Notes: generated by a model from the letters alone, not told the origin. A stretch of DNA of 43,283 nt from an uncultured Clostridia bacterium (GCA_934167165.1 CAKPKG010000009.1:1-43283), one strand, 5' to 3'. Positions 23,858 to 32,915 are shown, counted from the stretch's first letter. Made by a program: numbers and translations.

Positions 23858-24589
23858 ATGTTAAATTTTGTTTTATGTGACGATAATGCTTCTGTTCTTT
23901 CTAGACTTTCCAAAATGTTAGAGTCTATATTTATAAAAGACAATATAGATGCATCTATTATTTTAGAATCTTCTAAAGCAAACGAAGTTGTTGAGTTTGT
24001 TAAAAAAAATAAATTTGATGTATTGATTTCAGATATAAATTTAAAATCAGAAATTACTGGATTTGATATTGCTAACATTGTTAGAAAATCAAATAAAAAT
24101 ACATATATAATTTTTACTACTGGGCATTTGGAATATGTGCTTTTAGCTTATAAATATAAGACTTTTGATTATATTCCTAAACCTATTGTTGATGATAGAT
24201 TAGAGGAAACAATTTTAAGACTTGTAGAAGATATTAATCAAACTCCTAACAAGTATATTAAATTAACTAATAATACAATAATAAATCAAGACGAAATTAA
24301 TTATATAAAGAAAGATGGTATGAAACTTGTTTTTTGTACTAATAACAGCACTTATGAAACTTATAGTTCTTTTAACAAAATCCAAGATTGTCTGCCAGAA
24401 AATTTTGTAAGGTGCCATAAATCATTTATAGCAAATATAAAAAATGTTACGAATATAAATCCCACTACAAATGTTATTATATTTTCTAATAACAGCAACT
24501 GTTTTATTGGTTCTAAATATAAAAATGAAATTTTGGAGGTTTTTGAAAATGGAAATTTTACAAACAATATGGACTGCATTAACAACTGA
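23858..24589 (+). CDS. agrA: AgrA-like response regulator (REC-LytTR)
   Basis: Transcription factor of a peptide quorum-sensing system. The 243-residue protein has a receiver domain (acidic DD at 8-9, phosphoacceptor D59 in VLISDIN, T87/T88, K108 in DYIPKP) and a C-terminal LytTR DNA-binding domain (about 135-235, with ENFVRCHKSFIANI; H187 and R185 are the usual contact region). GGAGGCATAT precedes the ATG. It overlaps the kinase gene by 41 bases, so the two are translationally linked. It is convergent with agrD/agrB on the other strand. Confidence 0.88.
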   Translation: MLNFVLCDDNASVLSRLSKMLESIFIKDNIDASIILESSKANEVVEFVKKNKFDVLISDINLKSEITGFDIANIVRKSNKNTYIIFTTGHLEYVLLAYKYKTFDYIPKPIVDDRLEETILRLVEDINQTPNKYIKLTNNTIINQDEINYIKKDGMKLVFCTNNSTYETYSSFNKIQDCLPENFVRCHKSFIANIKNVTNINPTTNVIIFSNNSNCFIGSKYKNEILEVFENGNFTNNMDCINN

Positions 24590-25910
24590 AAATCAAAATT
24601 TAATTAAGGCTATTAGCATACCATTAGGAATTTTAGAAGCTATTATAACAATGCTACTTTTTGCAACTATATTAAATATATCTTCTACAAGAAAGCAAAA
24701 AAATTTATATGTTTCTATATTTTCTTTTATTGCTATACTTTCTATAACAGTAATCCCTGCACCATTTAATACTTTTATTAATTTAATTGCATGTCCAATT
24801 CTAGTATATTTTATTTTTAAAACAAATATTTTAAAAGCAATTTTTGCAGAAATATTACCTTATATAGTATTTGTTGTTTTAGGTTCTATTTTACTAAATA
24901 TTTGTGTCACTATTTCTAAAATTCCAACAAATACATTTGTTCAAATACCAATTGCTAAATTAACTTGTTCATTATTAATGTATTTAGTTGCATATTTGTT
25001 ATATAAATTTCTTGTTCATTTTTCTATAAATATTAAAATAACGGATAGTTTAAAGAAAAAGAACAAGCTAATATTACTTATTAATATGATTATTGGTATA
25101 TTAGCTTTAGCTGTTCAATCATATTTAGCTACAATCTATAGTTATTATATTCCTCTTACTTTAACTGTATTAAATATTTTTGTTTTATTGGTTTATTTTG
25201 TTTTTACTATGTATAGTTTAGCAAGAACTATTAAATTAGAGGAAACTACTGCAAGTTTAGAAGAAGAAAGATTATATAATAAAACTTTAAATATTTTATA
25301 TGACAATATTAGAGGATTTAAACATGACTTTGGAAATATTGTTCAATCTATTGGTGGTTATATTTCTACTAATAATATGGATGGCTTAAAAGACTATTAT
25401 AATGATTTGATGAAAGATTGTAGAAAATCTAATAATTTATCTATATTAAATCCAGAACTACTACAAAATCCTGCAGTATATAGCTTAATTACATCTAAAT
25501 ACCATAAAGCAGATGATATGGGTATTTCTATGGAAATTGAAGTTTTTTCTGATTTGGCTAATGTAAATATGAAAATATATGAATTAACAAGAGTTTTAGG
25601 AATTTTACTTGATAATGCAATAGAAGCAAGTAATAAATGTAATGATATTAAAAAAATTAATTTAACAATTAGGAAAGAACCTAAATTAAATAGGCAATTA
25701 ATAACTATATCTAACACATATACTAATAAAGAGGTTAATACTGATAAAATTTTTGAAAAAGGCTATACCTCTAAAAATGATTATGATGGTAAAAGCCATG
25801 GACTTGGTTTATGGGAAGTTCGTAAAGTTTTAAATAAAAATAATAATTTAAATTTATTTACTACTAAATCTGGTGAATTTTTTACACAACAATTAGAAAT
25901 TTATAATTAA
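24549..25910 (+). CDS. agrC: AgrC-like sensor histidine kinase
   Basis: Membrane receptor for the cyclic peptide made from agrD. Start set at ATG 24549 (GGAGG nine bases upstream), giving 453 residues. The first 225 residues hold about six hydrophobic helices. A dimerisation helix follows, with the phosphoacceptor histidine H259 in GFKHDFGNIVQSI (the family's HD.xN form), then a GHKL ATPase domain with the N box LGILLDNAIEAS (N356) and the G box HGLGLWEVR. Length and layout match AgrC. It pairs with the agrA gene it overlaps. Confidence 0.87.
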   Translation: MEILQTIWTALTTENQNLIKAISIPLGILEAIITMLLFATILNISSTRKQKNLYVSIFSFIAILSITVIPAPFNTFINLIACPILVYFIFKTNILKAIFAEILPYIVFVVLGSILLNICVTISKIPTNTFVQIPIAKLTCSLLMYLVAYLLYKFLVHFSINIKITDSLKKKNKLILLINMIIGILALAVQSYLATIYSYYIPLTLTVLNIFVLLVYFVFTMYSLARTIKLEETTASLEEERLYNKTLNILYDNIRGFKHDFGNIVQSIGGYISTNNMDGLKDYYNDLMKDCRKSNNLSILNPELLQNPAVYSLITSKYHKADDMGISMEIEVFSDLANVNMKIYELTRVLGILLDNAIEASNKCNDIKKINLTIRKEPKLNRQLITISNTYTNKEVNTDKIFEKGYTSKNDYDGKSHGLGLWEVRKVLNKNNNLNLFTTKSGEFFTQQLEIYN

Positions 25911-25916
25911 ATTAAA

Positions 25917-25946
25917 AAAAGCTGTTTTTTACACAGCTTTCTTTTT
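25917..25946. terminator. Bidirectional terminator between agrC and agrD
   Basis: Arms AAAGCTGT and ACAGCTTT with A-runs on one side and T-runs on the other, lying between the convergent ends of agrC (25910) and agrD (25956). Confidence 0.8.
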
Positions 25947-25955
25947 TACTTTTTA

Positions 25956-26075
25956 TTAGTCTTTTTTTACAAGTGATGCAGGCATTTTTGGTTGATGTAG
26001 TACGAACCAAATAACACACGCTGTGTTTGTTCTTTTTGCATATTTTTCTGCTAATTTTGCTAATAATTTTGTCAT
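25956..26075 (-). CDS. agrD: AgrD-like cyclic autoinducer prepeptide
   Basis: A 39-residue peptide with the AgrD plan: an amphipathic N-terminal helix (MTKLLAKLAEKYAKR), a central stretch with one cysteine (TNTACVIWF, C20) and a conserved tail HQPKMPASL. AgrB would cut after F24 and close a thiolactone between C20 and F24, a five-residue ring CVIWF with a short N-terminal extension. The PK.P tail is the usual recognition segment in clostridial relatives. GGGAGG precedes the ATG. It lies 43 bases after agrB on the same strand. Confidence 0.85.
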   Translation of the reverse strand: MTKLLAKLAEKYAKRTNTACVIWFVLHQPKMPASLVKKD

Positions 26076-26118
26076 TCTTGTTCCCTCCCCTTTTTTTATA
26101 TTTTTTATGTACAGTTAA

Positions 26119-26745
26119 TTATGTTACATTTTTTAATTTTACATACTCTCTATATCCATATTTATTGTTTGTTAGCTTATATGTAAATTTACTAATCCAA
26201 ATTGTTTGGAAAATTGTTAAAAATATTAATAAATTTGAAAATAGTGTATTTTTTATAATTATTGAAACCACAAGTGTTAATGTCATTGTTATATAAGATA
26301 ATTTCTTTTTTATGCTTCTTTCTTTTTTTCTTAATATTGGAACGGCTTCTGTATCTGCTGGTGCATACAAATTTATCATTATCATACTAAAAATCCATGT
26401 AATTCCTATTAGTATGTATTTTATATATACTGGTTCTAATACAATGTACTTACTTAAAAGTGAACTACCTACATAAAACAAACTTGTTCCTATAATGCAA
26501 CCTATATGTGTTTTTAAATGTACTCCTCCAGATGTTGCCCTATATGGCATAATTGCAAGTAAGGCAATTATTGATAGCTTTAATACTCCACATAGATATG
26601 CAATTATTAATAGTATAAAAGTTTTTGGAACTTCACCAATTACTAATTGTAATCCATAGTTTATTACTTCTGCTCTTTCGTCATCTACTTCTGGCATTTC
26701 TTTTCTAATCTTAAGAGTTAATTTATTACATATATTTTCTATCAA
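26119..26745 (-). CDS. agrB: AgrB-like autoinducer-processing membrane protease
   Basis: Membrane cysteine endopeptidase that trims and cyclises AgrD. Start set at TTG 26745, with AGAGGTGAT upstream (a GTG at 26754 overlaps that site), giving 208 residues. It has several hydrophobic helices and the family signature RATSGGVHLKTHIGC, with catalytic His near residue 76 and Cys near 83, and the later APADTEAVPI. Length fits AgrB (about 190-210). Convergent with agrA-agrC, it probably has its own promoter in the 140 bases upstream. Confidence 0.9.
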   Translation of the reverse strand: MIENICNKLTLKIRKEMPEVDDERAEVINYGLQLVIGEVPKTFILLIIAYLCGVLKLSIIALLAIMPYRATSGGVHLKTHIGCIIGTSLFYVGSSLLSKYIVLEPVYIKYILIGITWIFSMIMINLYAPADTEAVPILRKKERSIKKKLSYITMTLTLVVSIIIKNTLFSNLLIFLTIFQTIWISKFTYKLTNNKYGYREYVKLKNVT

Positions 26746-26824
26746 ATTAATCACCTCTTGTTTCGATGATTTGATTTTACTATTTATTTATTTGTTTGTT
26801 TTATTTTGTTTATGAAAAGCAAAA

Positions 26825-26866
26825 AAAAATATACAAAAACTTTTATTTTTGTTTTTGTATATTTTT
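26825..26866 (-). terminator. Terminator after the methyltransferase gene
   Basis: Perfect 16-base arms (AAAAATATACAAAAAC, 26825-26840, and its complement 26851-26866) with a 10-base loop and a T-run on the minus strand, 28 bases past the methyltransferase stop at 26895. Confidence 0.75.
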
Positions 26867-26894
26867 TTAGCACTTTTATAAAATTAACATAAAT

Positions 26895-27757
26895 CTATTT
26901 TTCCCATTTTCCAAATATTCCGGCATGGTAGTATAAGATTTGAGTTTTTCATTGGTAATCCTATTTCTCCAGAACTTATTTGTCCTTTATATTTTCTTAA
27001 ATTTATTCTTAATAAATTGCTTAAAACTTCTGCTGAAATTCCTGTTGTGTATGAATTTATTAAGAAAAATAATGGATTATCACTTAAAACTTTTTCACAT
27101 AGCTCTATTAACTCTGATATATTGTTTTCAAATTGCCACACTTCTCCGTGAGACTCCTCTTCCATATGATGGTGGATCCATTATTATTGCATCATATTTA
27201 TTGCCTCTTCTAATTTCTCTTTGAACAAATTTAACTACGTCATCTACAATATATCTAACTGGTCTATCTTGTAATTTAGATGATGTAACATTTTCCTTTG
27301 CCCATGCTACCATTCCTTTTGAACTATCTACATGACAAACAGATGCACCTGCATATAGACATGCAACAGTTGCACCACCTGTGTACGCAAATAGATTTAA
27401 TACTTTTATTGGCCTTTTTGCGTTTTTTATTTTATTAATCATCCAGTCCCAATTAACTGCTTGTTCTGGAAAAAGTCCTGTATGTTTAAACCCCATTGGT
27501 TTTATATTAAATGTCAATTCTTTGTATTTTACTTGCCAACTTTCTGGAAGTTTTGTTTTATAGTTCCAACCTCCTCCACCTTTGTTACTTCTTTTATATA
27601 CAGCATTTGCTTTGTTCCATTTTTCTGGAAATGTTTTGTTTTTCCAAATTATTTGTGGATCTGGTCTTACAAGAACTATGTTATTCCATCTTTCTAGTTT
27701 TTCTCCATTTGCCATATCTATTATTTCGTAATCTTTCCATCCATTTGCTATGTTCAT
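26895..27757 (-). CDS. Class I SAM-dependent methyltransferase, read through two +1 frameshifts at CGG
   Basis: Probable rRNA or other nucleic-acid methyltransferase of the RlmI/Methyltrans_SAM type; the exact target is not known. The first frame (from ATG 27757) shows KVLNLFAYTGGATVACLYAG (SAM loop, about 119-138), VCHVDSSKGMVAWA (motif II) and AIIMDPPSYGRGVS (catalytic DPPSY). A CGG at 27148-27146 breaks it; skipping C yields GEVWQFENN, as in relatives. A second CGG at 26922-26920 breaks the last strand; skipping C gives PCGIFGKWEK and a stop at 26895. The restored length is 286 residues. A terminator follows. Confidence 0.82.
26920..26922 (-). other. CGG +1 frameshift site 2 in the methyltransferase gene
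   Basis: TGC CGG AAT continues 11 more codons to a wrong end. TGC, skip C, GGA ATA TTT GGA AAA TGG restores the conserved PCGxxGxW terminus. Confidence 0.8.
27146..27148 (-). other. CGG +1 frameshift site 1 in the methyltransferase gene
   Basis: TCA CGG AGA reaches TGA five codons later. TCA, skip C, GGA GAA GTG TGG CAA keeps the family sequence (SGEVWQF). Confidence 0.85.
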
Positions 27758-27791
27758 TTGCTTCTCCTTTTAATTTGTTTTTTTGTTAGAT

Positions 27792-27924
27792 AAATTGTAA
27801 TTTCATGAAGTGTGAGGTTTGAGGTGAGAAGTGCGAAGAATAGTGAAAGACCCACGAAGCCCTAACCCTACAAATCCCACTTCCAACATCACACCTCTCA
27901 CATAAATTAAACAAATTTCAATTT
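27792..27924. repeat. Intergenic palindromic repeat, copy B
   Basis: Same plan as copy A: AAATTGTAATTTCATGAAGT, then GTGAGGTTTGAGGTGAGAAG, then CCCACGAAGCCCTAACCCTAC, then CACACCTCTCACATAAATTA and CAAATTTCAATTT. It touches the stop codon of the 27923-28114 gene. Confidence 0.7.
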
Positions 27925-28114
27925 ATCTAATTGCTCCTAACATTATAATAAAATTATATATTAAAATTGTGTTTATTGCTACTAATATGCCTAAACTTAT
28001 TAGTAATGCTGTTATTATTTTGTGTTTGATTATAAATTGTTTTGCTTTGCTTTCTGTTTTACTTTTTTCTTCGAATTTAGAATCCCAAAACTCATCTTTT
28101 GTAATATCAACCAT
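27923..28114 (-). CDS. Small single-helix membrane protein, unknown
   Basis: A 63-residue protein MVDITKDEFWDSKFEEKSK with one hydrophobic C-terminal helix (about 32-58). Start set at ATG 28114, nine bases after GGAG; an ATG at 28120 is too near. It follows uvrC by about 60 bases. Its stop lies at the edge of repeat copy B, so the last residues (MLGAIR) may derive from or be bounded by the repeat. No family recognised. Confidence 0.6.
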   Translation of the reverse strand: MVDITKDEFWDSKFEEKSKTESKAKQFIIKHKIITALLISLGILVAINTILIYNFIIMLGAIR

Positions 28115-28176
28115 TTTCATTCACTCCTTGTCCTTTTTACATATATATTCAAGAAATGAACTTAATATTACAACTT

Positions 28177-29964
28177 TCATAGGAGCTCTTTCTTTATTTT
28201 TCTTGCTAATTCTTCTGTTATTCCTTTTACTTCCATAATTTCTAGAATATCAGCCTTTTTTATGCCTTCTATGCTACCAAATTTTTTAAGCAATTCTTGT
28301 TTTCTTTTTTCTCCTATTCCATTTATGCTATCTAATTTAGATTTTGTTGTGTCTTTGTTTCGCAAGCTTCTGTTGTATTCAATTGCTACTCTATGAACTT
28401 CATCTTGCATGTTTGTTATAAAATTCATTAGGTTTTGTGATAATTCTATCTCATTTTTATTTTCATCTATTAATTTTTTAGTACTATGCTTGTCGTCTTT
28501 TACCATTCCAAATACTGGAATCTCTATGTTGTATTTTTTAGTTGCTTTTTTTATTGCTCTTATTTGTGTTATTCCACCATCTGCAAAAATTACATCTGGT
28601 AAAGTTCCAAATGTGCCCTTTGAATTTTCTATGGAATGTTTTAGTCTTCTTGTTACTACTTCTTCCATGCATTTAGGATCATCTTGTGTAAACACTGTTT
28701 TTATTTTAAATTTTCTTCCTAGTTTTTTGTTTATTACTCCATCTTTTGCTACACACATTCCCGCTACCATATAATCTCCAGCCATATTTGATATATCAAA
28801 GCATTCTATTTTTCGTGGCAATTTTTCTAATTTTAATGCTTCTTTTAATTGTAATACAATATCTTCTTTTTCCTTTGTTTTATTCTCTAATGTTATTTTC
28901 GCATTATTATTTGCCATTTCTATAAATCTTAGTTTTTCGCCCTTTTGAGGTACTTTAAATTCTATTTTTCTTTGAACTTTATTTGTTAATAATTCTTCTA
29001 TTGCTTCTATATCTTCTATTTCTTGTGGCAACATTATTTTGCTAGGTAAGTCTAGTTTGTTAATATAATATTGCTTTATAAATTCCGACAACAGTTCTTT
29101 TTCTGTTAGATTATTTGAGTTTTCAAAAAAGTAATGTTCTCTCCCAACCATTTTGCTATTTCTAACAAAAAACAATTCTATACATATAGATAATTCATTT
29201 TTTGCAATTCCTACAACATCTATTGCTCTCTCATTTATGTTAGAGACCTTCTGTCTTTCAGAAATTCTCTCTATTGCAATTTTTTTATCTCTTAATTCTG
29301 CTGCTTTTTCGTACTCTTGTTTTTCTGCAAATTTAGCAATGTCAATATCTATTTGTTTTATAATCTCTTTTGTTTTGCCCTCTAAAAGCATTATAATTTC
29401 GTCTATTTGTTTTCCATATTCTTCTTTAGTTACATACCCCATACATGGTGCTAAACATTTTTTTATATGATAATTTAAGCATGCTCTTTGATTGCTTTTA
29501 AATTTTTTACATTGTCTTATTTTAAATTTTTCTTTTATAAAATCAATCATTTCTTTTGCTGCCCCTGCATTAGCATATGGTCCAAAATATCTTGCCCCAT
29601 CATTTTGAATTCTTCTAGTTATAAATACATTCGGATAGTCTGACTTTATATCAATTTTTATGTATGGATATGTTTTATCATCTTTTAAAAGCACATTAAA
29701 TTTAGGCATATTCTTTTTTATTAGATTACATTCTAATATTAATGCCTCTGCTTCATTATCTGTTACGATATATTCAAAATGATCTATTAAAGAAACCATT
29801 TTTTCTATTCTAGCTGTTTTATTTGTTTTTCTAAAATACTGCCTTACTCTATTTTTTAGTACAACAGCCTTTCCTACATATAAAATATTATCGTTTTTAT
29901 CTCTCATAATATAAACTCCAGGTTTGTCTGGAAGTTTTTTAAGTTCTTTTTCTATATTAAACAT
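28177..29964 (-). CDS. uvrC: Excinuclease ABC subunit C
   Basis: Makes both cuts in nucleotide excision repair with UvrA and UvrB. The 595-residue protein has an N-terminal GIY-YIG nuclease (PGVYIMRDKNDNILYVGKA, residues 15-33), a UVR domain (EKQEYEKAAELRDKKIAIE, about 212-230), an RNase H-like nuclease half (ECFDISNMAGDYMVAGMCVA; Asp in DGG) and C-terminal helix-hairpin-helix motifs (SINGIGEKRKQELLKKFGSI). Length is normal. GAGGG lies before the ATG. Confidence 0.97.
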   Translation of the reverse strand: MFNIEKELKKLPDKPGVYIMRDKNDNILYVGKAVVLKNRVRQYFRKTNKTARIEKMVSLIDHFEYIVTDNEAEALILECNLIKKNMPKFNVLLKDDKTYPYIKIDIKSDYPNVFITRRIQNDGARYFGPYANAGAAKEMIDFIKEKFKIRQCKKFKSNQRACLNYHIKKCLAPCMGYVTKEEYGKQIDEIIMLLEGKTKEIIKQIDIDIAKFAEKQEYEKAAELRDKKIAIERISERQKVSNINERAIDVVGIAKNELSICIELFFVRNSKMVGREHYFFENSNNLTEKELLSEFIKQYYINKLDLPSKIMLPQEIEDIEAIEELLTNKVQRKIEFKVPQKGEKLRFIEMANNNAKITLENKTKEKEDIVLQLKEALKLEKLPRKIECFDISNMAGDYMVAGMCVAKDGVINKKLGRKFKIKTVFTQDDPKCMEEVVTRRLKHSIENSKGTFGTLPDVIFADGGITQIRAIKKATKKYNIEIPVFGMVKDDKHSTKKLIDENKNEIELSQNLMNFITNMQDEVHRVAIEYNRSLRNKDTTKSKLDSINGIGEKRKQELLKKFGSIEGIKKADILEIMEVKGITEELARKIKKELL

Positions 29965-29998
29965 TAATCCCTCTATAACTAAAATCTATTTTAATTAT

Positions 29999-30036
29999 GA
30001 GGTGTGATGCACGAAACAAATCGTACTTCACACCTC
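29999..30036 (-). repeat. Short palindromic repeat / possible terminator between hpt and uvrC
   Basis: GAGGTGTGA (29999-30007) and TCACACCTC (30028-30036) with an inner CACGA / TCGTA pairing. The arms reuse the GAGGTGTGA word of the main repeat family. It lies just after the hpt stop (30056). Confidence 0.5.
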
Positions 30037-30055
30037 TAAATTTTCACTTAAATTA

Positions 30056-30577
30056 TTATTGCTCTATGTATCCTATATATGGTAGATTTCTATATTTTTC
30101 GTCCCAATCTAATCCATATCCTACAACAAATTTGTCTGGTATTTCAAAACCTGTATAATTAACTTTTACCTCTTTCATAACTCTTCTATCTGGCTTGTCC
30201 AATAGTGCACATAATTTTACGCTATTTGGTTTTTTCATTTTTAAATACTCTAATAAATATGATAAAGTTCTTCCTGTATCTATTATATCTTCTACTACTA
30301 TTACATCTTTTCCTTGGATACTATCTTTTAAATCTAATTTCATTTTTATTTCTCCGGTACTTTCTGTTCCTTCTCCGTAACTAGATACTCTTATAAATTC
30401 TAGTCTTACATCTCCATTAATCCTTTTTGCTAAATCTACTGTAAAAAATACTGAACCTTTTAATATGCATATAAGAGTAAGTTCTTTGCCTTTGTATTCC
30501 TCCTCTATTTGTTTTGCAATTTCGTCAATTCTGTTATGCAATTTTTCTTCGTTAATTAATGTTTTTACTTCTACCAT
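30056..30577 (-). CDS. hpt: Hypoxanthine phosphoribosyltransferase
   Basis: Purine salvage: converts hypoxanthine or guanine with PRPP to IMP or GMP. The 173-residue protein has the PRPP loop VIVVEDIIDTGRTLSYLLEY (about 94-113), the early LICILKGSVFFTVDLAKRI and the base-binding end DKFVVGYGLDWDEKYRNLPY. Length is standard. AAAGGGG precedes the ATG. In many Firmicutes it stands next to tilS and ftsH; here it follows bofA. Confidence 0.95.
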   Translation of the reverse strand: MVEVKTLINEEKLHNRIDEIAKQIEEEYKGKELTLICILKGSVFFTVDLAKRINGDVRLEFIRVSSYGEGTESTGEIKMKLDLKDSIQGKDVIVVEDIIDTGRTLSYLLEYLKMKKPNSVKLCALLDKPDRRVMKEVKVNYTGFEIPDKFVVGYGLDWDEKYRNLPYIGYIEQ

Positions 30578-30680
30578 TTTTGATACCCCTTTTTTATAAA
30601 ATTAATATTTTATATTATACTCTTATTATTGTTTTTTTTCAACCTATATAATTATTGCAAAACATTTTTTAACTATTAGT

Positions 30681-30947
30681 TTAAAATAAAATCAGTTTAA
30701 ATATTGCAAGCAATACTGCTCCTGGTATTCCAAGTATTCCAACAAAAATTGCTGTAAATATATTTAAACCTATATGGAAATTAAACATTGCTCCCATCCA
30801 ATTGATAATTAATATTAATGCTCCTCCAAGTACAGAATTAAAAACTAATTTAAGTATTTGCTTTATTGGCATAATGAGCATTTTTCCAAATATTAATATT
30901 GCAAAAATACATGCTAAAAAAATAATTATAGTATTAGTATTATCCAT
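30681..30947 (-). CDS. bofA: BofA, inhibitor of pro-sigma-K processing
   Basis: Membrane protein that with SpoIVFA holds back SpoIVFB cleavage of pro-sigma-K until the forespore signals. The 88-residue protein has three hydrophobic segments; the C-terminal half LKLVFNSVLGGALILIINWM and LNIFTAIFVGILGIPGAVLL is the conserved BofA block. GGGAGG precedes the ATG. It follows a YaaL-like gene, the same order as in Bacillus (yaaL-bofA). Confidence 0.9.
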   Translation of the reverse strand: MDNTNTIIIFLACIFAILIFGKMLIMPIKQILKLVFNSVLGGALILIINWMGAMFNFHIGLNIFTAIFVGILGIPGAVLLAIFKLILF

Positions 30948-31006
30948 AGGCTTATCCTCCCATTTTTAACTTATACTATAATTATGCTTGTTTTATTTAA
31001 TTATTA

Positions 31007-31255
31007 CTATATTGCTCTTGTTTCTTCTAATAAAATTTCTATATTATTAATTACATCAACTCTTATACCTATGTTTTTAACTTCTTTTATTAAATAATCT
31101 AACTTTGCCTTTTCAGCTTTTATTTGGTAGGCATAATAGTCTATTAATTCTGCCTCTGCTGTCTCAAAATTTTTATTAGCAGTATTTAATCTTCTTTTTG
31201 TATCTCTTATACATTTAATTAATTCAATTTCTTTTTGCTCTTTATTTTTTTGCAT
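31007..31255 (-). CDS. YaaL-like protein (DUF2508)
   Basis: A short, 82-residue, mainly helical protein, ELIKCIRDTKRRLNTANKNF, then AELIDYYAYQIKAEKAKLDY, matching the small DUF2508/YaaL family next to bofA in spore formers. No function is established. AAGGAT lies before the ATG. Confidence 0.75.
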   Translation of the reverse strand: MQKNKEQKEIELIKCIRDTKRRLNTANKNFETAEAELIDYYAYQIKAEKAKLDYLIKEVKNIGIRVDVINNIEILLEETRAI

Positions 31256-31322
31256 AAATTATCCTTCTTTCGTTTGTTTTAATTGTAGTATATTCCATTT
31301 TTGAATAATTTATGTAATATTT

Positions 31323-32486
31323 TTAATTTCTATATAGCTCTTCCATATTAAAGCCTTTAATATTTTCTTCACACTCTTTTAAGAAGTATTTATCCGTTTG
31401 TCCCGCCATATAATCTATTATTATTCTTTCTAGTTTATTTTTTTCGGAATGTTCTTTTAAAAATTCATAAAAGTTTTTATCTGATTGACTAAGGCTGGTA
31501 TTTAAGTTCTCAACTTTTTTTGCTTTTTCTAAATAACAATCAAATAATTCATCAAACAGCACTTTCACTATTTCTTGATGCTTATTTGCTTCTTTTGAAG
31601 CATATATATATTTATAGTTCCAATCCATAAGTTCCAACAATGCAGAAAACACATCATCTGAAAAAGTTAAATATGGTTTTCCCATGCTATTTATTATTAT
31701 ATCTTTTATTAGTGTATCTACTATTTTAGAGTTATTATCTCCTAGCACATTTGTAATACTTTGTGGTATATCTTCTCTTGTTATAACTCCAACTTTTATT
31801 GAATCTTCTATATCTCTTCCTATATATGCAATTATATCCGATAATCTTACTACTGCACCTTCTAATGTCATTGGAAGAATTTTTTTACTGTAATCTTTTT
31901 TATAAAATACATCATGCAATTCTTGTAAAAACTCTTCTTTTGTTTTATTTTCATTATATTCATATTTATTTACTAAAATCTCTCCATTATGTGCAAGTAT
32001 TCCGTCTAATGTTTGTACACTAACATTTAAATGTTCCAAATCCTTTAGTACTCTTACACTTTGCGCATTGTGATAAAAATGTCCCACTTTTTCTCTTTGA
32101 CTTAAATTGTTTAAATATGTTTCTCCTTTATGTCCAAATGGGCTGTGTCCTACGTCATGTCCTAATGCTATTGCTTCTATTAAGTCTTCGTTTAGCATTA
32201 AACTTCTTCCTATTGTTCTTGCTATTTTAGAAACCAATTGAACATGTAGTACTCTATGAGTAATATGGTCATTTTCTATAAATGAATACACCTGTGTTTT
32301 ATCTATGTATCTTGTATATGCTAAAGAATGTATGATTCTATCTATATCTCTAAAGAATGGTGGTCTAATATCTTCATCATTATCTTCTTTTAATAATATT
32401 GCATTTTCTGATTTACATGCATATTTTGATAGTATGCTTTCTTTTGCAATCATATTTTCTTTTGCTTTTTGTAAGTATTTTTCCAT
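31323..32486 (-). CDS. HD-domain deoxyguanosinetriphosphate triphosphohydrolase-like protein
   Basis: Dgt-type enzymes hydrolyse dNTPs to the deoxynucleoside and tripolyphosphate. The 387-residue protein has TRYIDKTQVYSFIENDHITH, HVQLVSKIARTIGR (first His), ALGHDVGHSPFGHKGE (HD doublet, about 107-122) and VVRLSDIIAYIGRDIEDSI (last Asp, about 211-229). This is the dGTPase/HD family order. Substrate range is not evident. GAGGTG precedes the ATG. It is divergent from rpsT; the intervening 155 bases hold the rpsT promoter. Confidence 0.88.
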   Translation of the reverse strand: MEKYLQKAKENMIAKESILSKYACKSENAILLKEDNDEDIRPPFFRDIDRIIHSLAYTRYIDKTQVYSFIENDHITHRVLHVQLVSKIARTIGRSLMLNEDLIEAIALGHDVGHSPFGHKGETYLNNLSQREKVGHFYHNAQSVRVLKDLEHLNVSVQTLDGILAHNGEILVNKYEYNENKTKEEFLQELHDVFYKKDYSKKILPMTLEGAVVRLSDIIAYIGRDIEDSIKVGVITREDIPQSITNVLGDNNSKIVDTLIKDIIINSMGKPYLTFSDDVFSALLELMDWNYKYIYASKEANKHQEIVKVLFDELFDCYLEKAKKVENLNTSLSQSDKNFYEFLKEHSEKNKLERIIIDYMAGQTDKYFLKECEENIKGFNMEELYRN

Positions 32487-32567
32487 TTTTTCACCTCTTA
32501 AATATTATATACAATTTTTTCTTTATTGTAAACATCTGTTTTTTCGTTAGTTTTTACCATTTTTTAC

Positions 32568-32596
32568 TTGCAAATTTGAATTTTACGTGTTAGAAT
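32568..32596 (+). promoter_or_regulatory. Sigma-A-like promoter of rpsT
   Basis: TTGCAA (32568-32573), 17 bases, TAGAAT (32591-32596), 45 bases before the S20 start. Confidence 0.6.
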
Positions 32597-32641
32597 AGTA
32601 GGAGTGAAATTTATTATTGACTTTAAGGAGGTGCAAAGCAT

Positions 32642-32902
32642 ATGCCAAATATCAAATCTGCAATAAAAAGAGTTGATGTTATTGAGAAGAAAACATTAAG
32701 AAATAATATGATTAAATCTGAATATAAAACAGCTGTTAAAAAATTCGAATCAGCAGTAGCAGAAGGAAACAAAGACGCTGAAAAATTATTTAAAGATGCT
32801 GTTAAAAAAATAGATGGTGCTTGTTCAAAAGGCATTATCAAAAAGAACACTGCTTCTAGAAAAAAATCTAATTTAGCTAAAAAATTAAATACATTAGCAT
32901 AA
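32642..32902 (+). CDS. rpsT: 30S ribosomal protein S20
   Basis: Primary 16S rRNA-binding protein of the small subunit. The 86-residue basic helical protein shows MPNIKSAIKRV, KTLRNNMIKSEYKTAVKKFE and KGIIKKNTASRKKSNLAKKL, the S20 hallmark. AAGGAGGTG precedes the ATG. It is monocistronic with its own promoter and terminator (32916-32947). Codon use (many AAA, GCT, GAA) fits high expression. Confidence 0.97.
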   Translation: MPNIKSAIKRVDVIEKKTLRNNMIKSEYKTAVKKFESAVAEGNKDAEKLFKDAVKKIDGACSKGIIKKNTASRKKSNLAKKLNTLA

Positions 32903-32915
32903 GTAATTAATATTT

